From contig JAISPG010000027.1 in NCBI GenBank assembly GCA_031275085.1, positions 1-64,000 on the forward strand: a DNA stretch of 64,000 nucleotides, given 5' to 3'. Source of the stretch: Bacteroidales bacterium (GTDB lineage: Bacteria; Bacteroidota; Bacteroidia; Bacteroidales; ML635J-15). Made by a program: the position numbers and the translations under genes. This document shows, one piece after another, positions 61,408 to 64,000 of this stretch. Numbering within the stretch: position 1 is the stretch's first letter; the number at the start of each line of letters is the position of its first letter. The notes under the pieces were generated by a model that was not told the origin of the DNA, searched no databases, and saw only the letters and a program-made list of their open reading frames with translations.

Positions 61408-62430
61408 TTATACTTTTTCTATTAATGGTAATTCAACTGAAAAATAATCAGAATTATCTTCCACTTTTATTTTTTTATTAAATACTATCATAAATCTTTC
61501 CATAAGATTGTTTAATCCTATCCCGCTGCTAAGATATTCATCCAGCTTCGGATTTTTATTGTTTGCAACTTTAATATTCCCGTTTTTAGTGGTTTCAACA
61601 GAAATATATAATGGTTTTTTATCGTTAATGGTATTATGTTTTATTGCATTTTCAATCAATAGCTGAAGGCTTACAGGTAATATCATATATGTACGAAAAC
61701 GATCCTCAATATTATATTTTATAAATAAATTTTCTCCATATCGTATTTTCATCAAATAGGCATAGGCTTCAACAAGTTTTAATTCTTCGCCAAGTTCTGT
61801 TATTTCTTTGTTCTGAATTGTGTACCTGAATGTTAAAGAAAGATTCTGGAGATAATCATGTGCTCCTTCATCATCGTAACCAATAAGTCCGTCCAGTGTA
61901 TTAAGCGAATTGAATAAAAAATGCGGATCCAGCTGGTTTTTTAATGCTTCATAACGATTACGCATGCTTTCGGATTCAACTTGCTGATTGTGAACTATTG
62001 ATGATACAGCTATTGTCAGAATAAATACAATAAAAGCGAAAACTACGTCCTGCATTAGTTTTTTATAAATTACATTTCCTATCATTCTTGGATTGGACAA
62101 TAAAATGTCGAGTAAATATGAAAATAAAAAACTTAAAGGTACTGCTATCAACAGTAATCCAAAAAAGATTATTATATGCTTTTTATGTGGTTCAATTTTT
62201 TTCTGAACTATCCAGAAACTGAATTTAATAAGTATAAACAGCATGATTACACTTGCTATATAAGATATGACAACATCGTAAATTATGCTCCCCTGGGAAA
62301 CAACGCTTCTGCTTTGCGGGTTAAAGTTAAGAAACGATGTTGTCGTTATTAAAACATATTCAAAAAAACATATTATTAATGCAATATAAAATGCGTTTTT
62401 TGTGCTGTACGGATTAAATCGTTTTTTCAT
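61408..62430 (-). CDS. LytS-like sensor histidine kinase
   Basis: 340 aa. Four membrane helices in the first 150 residues (AFYIALIICFFEYVLITTTS, VVISYIASVIMLFILIKF, HIIIFFGLLLIAVPLSFLFS, VVFAFIVFILTIAVSS). His_kinase (LytS) domain with DPHFLFNSLNTLDGLI, the phosphorylated His being in DPHF, then the N-box LLIENAIKHN and G-box GIGLNNLMERF. There is no separate sensor domain beyond the membrane part, as in many Bacteroidota pairs. Partner of the adjacent LytTR regulator. Confidence 0.92.
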   Translation of the reverse strand: MKKRFNPYSTKNAFYIALIICFFEYVLITTTSFLNFNPQSRSVVSQGSIIYDVVISYIASVIMLFILIKFSFWIVQKKIEPHKKHIIIFFGLLLIAVPLSFLFSYLLDILLSNPRMIGNVIYKKLMQDVVFAFIVFILTIAVSSIVHNQQVESESMRNRYEALKNQLDPHFLFNSLNTLDGLIGYDDEGAHDYLQNLSLTFRYTIQNKEITELGEELKLVEAYAYLMKIRYGENLFIKYNIEDRFRTYMILPVSLQLLIENAIKHNTINDKKPLYISVETTKNGNIKVANNKNPKLDEYLSSGIGLNNLMERFMIVFNKKIKVEDNSDYFSVELPLIEKV

Positions 62431-62665
62431 TTTACAGTAAAAGTATATAAAAATATAAAATACACAATTAAGGGTTAAAATCCTGAAATGTGTAATCTTT
62501 TTTGTTTATTTCTCTATAATTTTAAACTTAAAGTTTAACTAAATTTAATTATAATCCAAAGTTACTGTATTGCAAAACATATCACTAAGTTGTTATACCC
62601 AAATGAAAATATTGATTACCGAAATTGAAAATTGGAATACTAAATTTTTTTTAAGTTCCTAGTAT

Positions 62666-62704
62666 CTAATTCTTAACTCTTAATTTCTAATTCTTAATTT
62701 CTTA
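62666..62704. repeat. AATTCTTAATT-type intergenic repeat
   Basis: Several imperfect copies of CTAATTCTTAA/TTAATTTCTTAA in tandem, ending at the stop codon of the phospholipase gene. Same motif family as 3740-3780 and 22620. Confidence 0.6.
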
Positions 62705-63628
62705 TCAGTAGATATTTCTGAATTGTGGTTTAAGACATATTCCTGCACGGATCATTGAATAATAGTTCTTGTATTCAAGCAGGTTTTCGGCATATCCATT
62801 ATACCATTGAATAAAAAAATACTGATTCAATTTTGTGCTTATTCTGAAGTTAACTTCCAACTGTGTATTAAATGCCCTGAATCCTTTACAGGGATTAATA
62901 ATAAAAGAACACCAGAAACGTTCTTTCGGAGTTACGTAGTTTAACGCAGCCAAGCCATAACCTTTATACTCATATAAATCCGGATTATCTCTATTTAACC
63001 CCCAGCCATACCATAATCTTAATTGGGCCGAAATACAATTAGTTACAAAATATGAACATGATAAAGAAACAAAATTCCAACCTCTGGAATCGTCTCCTCC
63101 TTCTCCATTAGATTCATGTTCAACCGACAGGGCTGCCATTCCTTTGAAATTATCGAAAACCAAAGGAGTTACCCAAAGTAGTCCCGGATTATAATTATTA
63201 TCTGCAAAAGGTGATGACAATTTATATATATCCCAGAAGGACTTTTGTGTATATGTAAGATATAAAAAGGAGTTAAAAGGTAATTTAATATTCACAAGCC
63301 GTTGTTTTATACTGAGCTGAAATTTCACATCAGCGGTAGACTTGCTTATTCTTTTATTTGTAGGAATACCTGTAATGAAATAGTTATTTTTATATATACT
63401 AAAACTTGGCTGTTTCTCAAGTAAGTCTATAATTTCTTCGGAAGGCATACTAAAATAATCAATTTCCGTATAACTAATTTTGTTTTTATTGTTTTTGCTA
63501 GTGTTATTGTTTTTATTATCAATAGAAATATTCAATGAATCTATCACTTCTACAGATTGTGATCTGGATAGTACAGGAATAATAAATAACAGTATAACAA
63601 AAGTCAGCTTTATAGACTTTAATTTCAT
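62705..63628 (-). CDS. pldA: Outer-membrane phospholipase A (OMPLA-like)
   Basis: 307 aa. Signal peptide (LTFVILLFIIPVLSRSQ), an Asn/Lys-rich linker, then the barrel. The active-site motif EHESNGEGGDDSRGWNFVSL contains the His and Ser of HxSNG; the SRGWN segment matches the SRSWN calcium/active-site loop of OMPLA. The extended N-terminal segment of about 100 residues is not found in proteobacterial PldA. It hydrolyses phospholipids in the outer leaflet of the outer membrane, which helps keep lipid asymmetry. Located between lpxA and the two-component genes. Confidence 0.88.
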   Translation of the reverse strand: MKLKSIKLTFVILLFIIPVLSRSQSVEVIDSLNISIDNKNNNTSKNNKNKISYTEIDYFSMPSEEIIDLLEKQPSFSIYKNNYFITGIPTNKRISKSTADVKFQLSIKQRLVNIKLPFNSFLYLTYTQKSFWDIYKLSSPFADNNYNPGLLWVTPLVFDNFKGMAALSVEHESNGEGGDDSRGWNFVSLSCSYFVTNCISAQLRLWYGWGLNRDNPDLYEYKGYGLAALNYVTPKERFWCSFIINPCKGFRAFNTQLEVNFRISTKLNQYFFIQWYNGYAENLLEYKNYYSMIRAGICLKPQFRNIY

Positions 63629-63722
63629 ATTATAACAGTATTTATTTTGGATAACAAATTTATTTCAATTATTCTTTTTAATTAATGCAAAAAAGTATTT
63701 ATTTTTTCAAAATACCATATGT

Positions 63723-64000
63723 TTATTTATAGACCGGAACCGGTTCATTTTGTTTATATACCTTATTTTGGTCAAAATATCCTTTAATAATTCCCCGTGA
63801 GGAATTTTCTATAAAATTAAGGATCTCATTTCTTTCATTTGTTTCGGGAAATTTATTGTAAATAGTTTCAACGGCTTTAACTGTAGGTAATCCTTTATTG
63901 AATATTATTCTGTAAATATCCTGAATTTCATTGATTTTATCATCTTTAAAATTCCTTCGTCTTAATCCTACGGAATTAATTCCGGCATAAGATATCGGAC
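63723..64000 (-). CDS. lpxA: 3' end of lpxA (acyl-ACP-UDP-N-acetylglucosamine O-acyltransferase), runs off the window
   Basis: The frame open from the right edge gives SYAGINSVGLRRRNF, IQDIYRIIFNKGLPTVKAVE and IENSSRGIIKGYFD before the stop at 63723. GINSVGLRRRxF and the helical tail ending SxRGIIxG are typical of the LpxA C-terminus, after the left-handed beta-helix. About 92 residues are visible. It catalyses the first step of lipid A synthesis. The short Tyr/Asn/Pro-rich tail (KQNEPVPVYK) is an extension. Confidence 0.85.
   Translation of the reverse strand, partial: PISYAGINSVGLRRRNFKDDKINEIQDIYRIIFNKGLPTVKAVETIYNKFPETNERNEILNFIENSSRGIIKGYFDQNKVYKQNEPVPVYK

Overview
The window is AT-rich and carries hallmarks of a Bacteroidota genome, probably of the order Bacteroidales: sigma-ABfr -7 elements of the form TAnnTTTG (often TATCTTTG) close to start codons, few Shine-Dalgarno sites, Por-type C-terminal sorting domains of the type IX secretion system (T9SS), many TPR proteins and outer-membrane barrels, families largely confined to the phylum (DUF4924, DUF4835/PorD, Bacteroidota-type RpoZ) and a two-ORF ISAon1-type insertion sequence. 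No species can be named from the sequence alone.

Layout. 0-12 kb: the frameshifted 3' end of an unidentified gene, tRNA-Lys(CTT), a large transglutaminase-like lipoprotein, a radical SAM-folK-tadA cluster, an FtsE-type ATPase, and a 1081-aa TPR protein followed directly by an outer-membrane barrel. 12-17.2 kb: an accessory patch of two TPR proteins and three lipoproteins with long non-coding spacers, long hairpins and a 29-codon remnant of a Fic protein. 17.5-33 kb: housekeeping and envelope genes: gyrB, a PorE-like OmpA/PD40 protein, a YqaA-like membrane protein, DUF4924 plus an Hsp15-like S4 protein, an 807-aa secreted protein, DUF1015, a T9SS cargo protein, a small barrel, an exonuclease-GIY-YIG fusion, yebC and aqpZ. 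33.2-35 kb: convergent tRNA-Glu and tRNA-Lys(TTT) genes with a decayed insertion sequence between them. 35-49 kb: a T9SS-exported S1-type protease with five PKD domains, a BtuFCD/Fec-type ABC importer, the conserved run bamD-rpoZ-coaBC-DUF4835-recN, lpxI and a PfkB kinase.

48.99-59.10 kb is a roughly 10-kb genomic island in tRNA-Asn(GTT). It is bounded by a perfect 48-bp direct repeat made of the tRNA 3' half, extended imperfectly through the tRNA terminator. Its integrase is broken by a 4-bp duplication and has lost its C-terminal catalytic part. The cargo is an AlbA_2/Schlafen-like ATP-binding protein whose frame is set by an 11-bp tandem repeat, a membrane-anchored TPR protein, an AAA ATPase-DUF234 protein with an inverted-repeat operator, a three-gene operon (sigma-like protein, small acidic protein, ImmA/IrrE metalloprotease) and four tiny genes of 42-68 residues. 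This is the most likely place in the window for a previously undescribed system.

59.2-64 kb: a four-helix membrane protein, an SDR-fold protein that has lost its catalytic residues, a LytS/LytT-type two-component pair, an outer-membrane phospholipase A and the 3' end of lpxA. Several distant genes converge on the cell envelope: bamD, lpxI, lpxA and pldA for the outer membrane, and PorE-like and PorD-like proteins for T9SS, which would export the two sorting-domain proteins encoded here.
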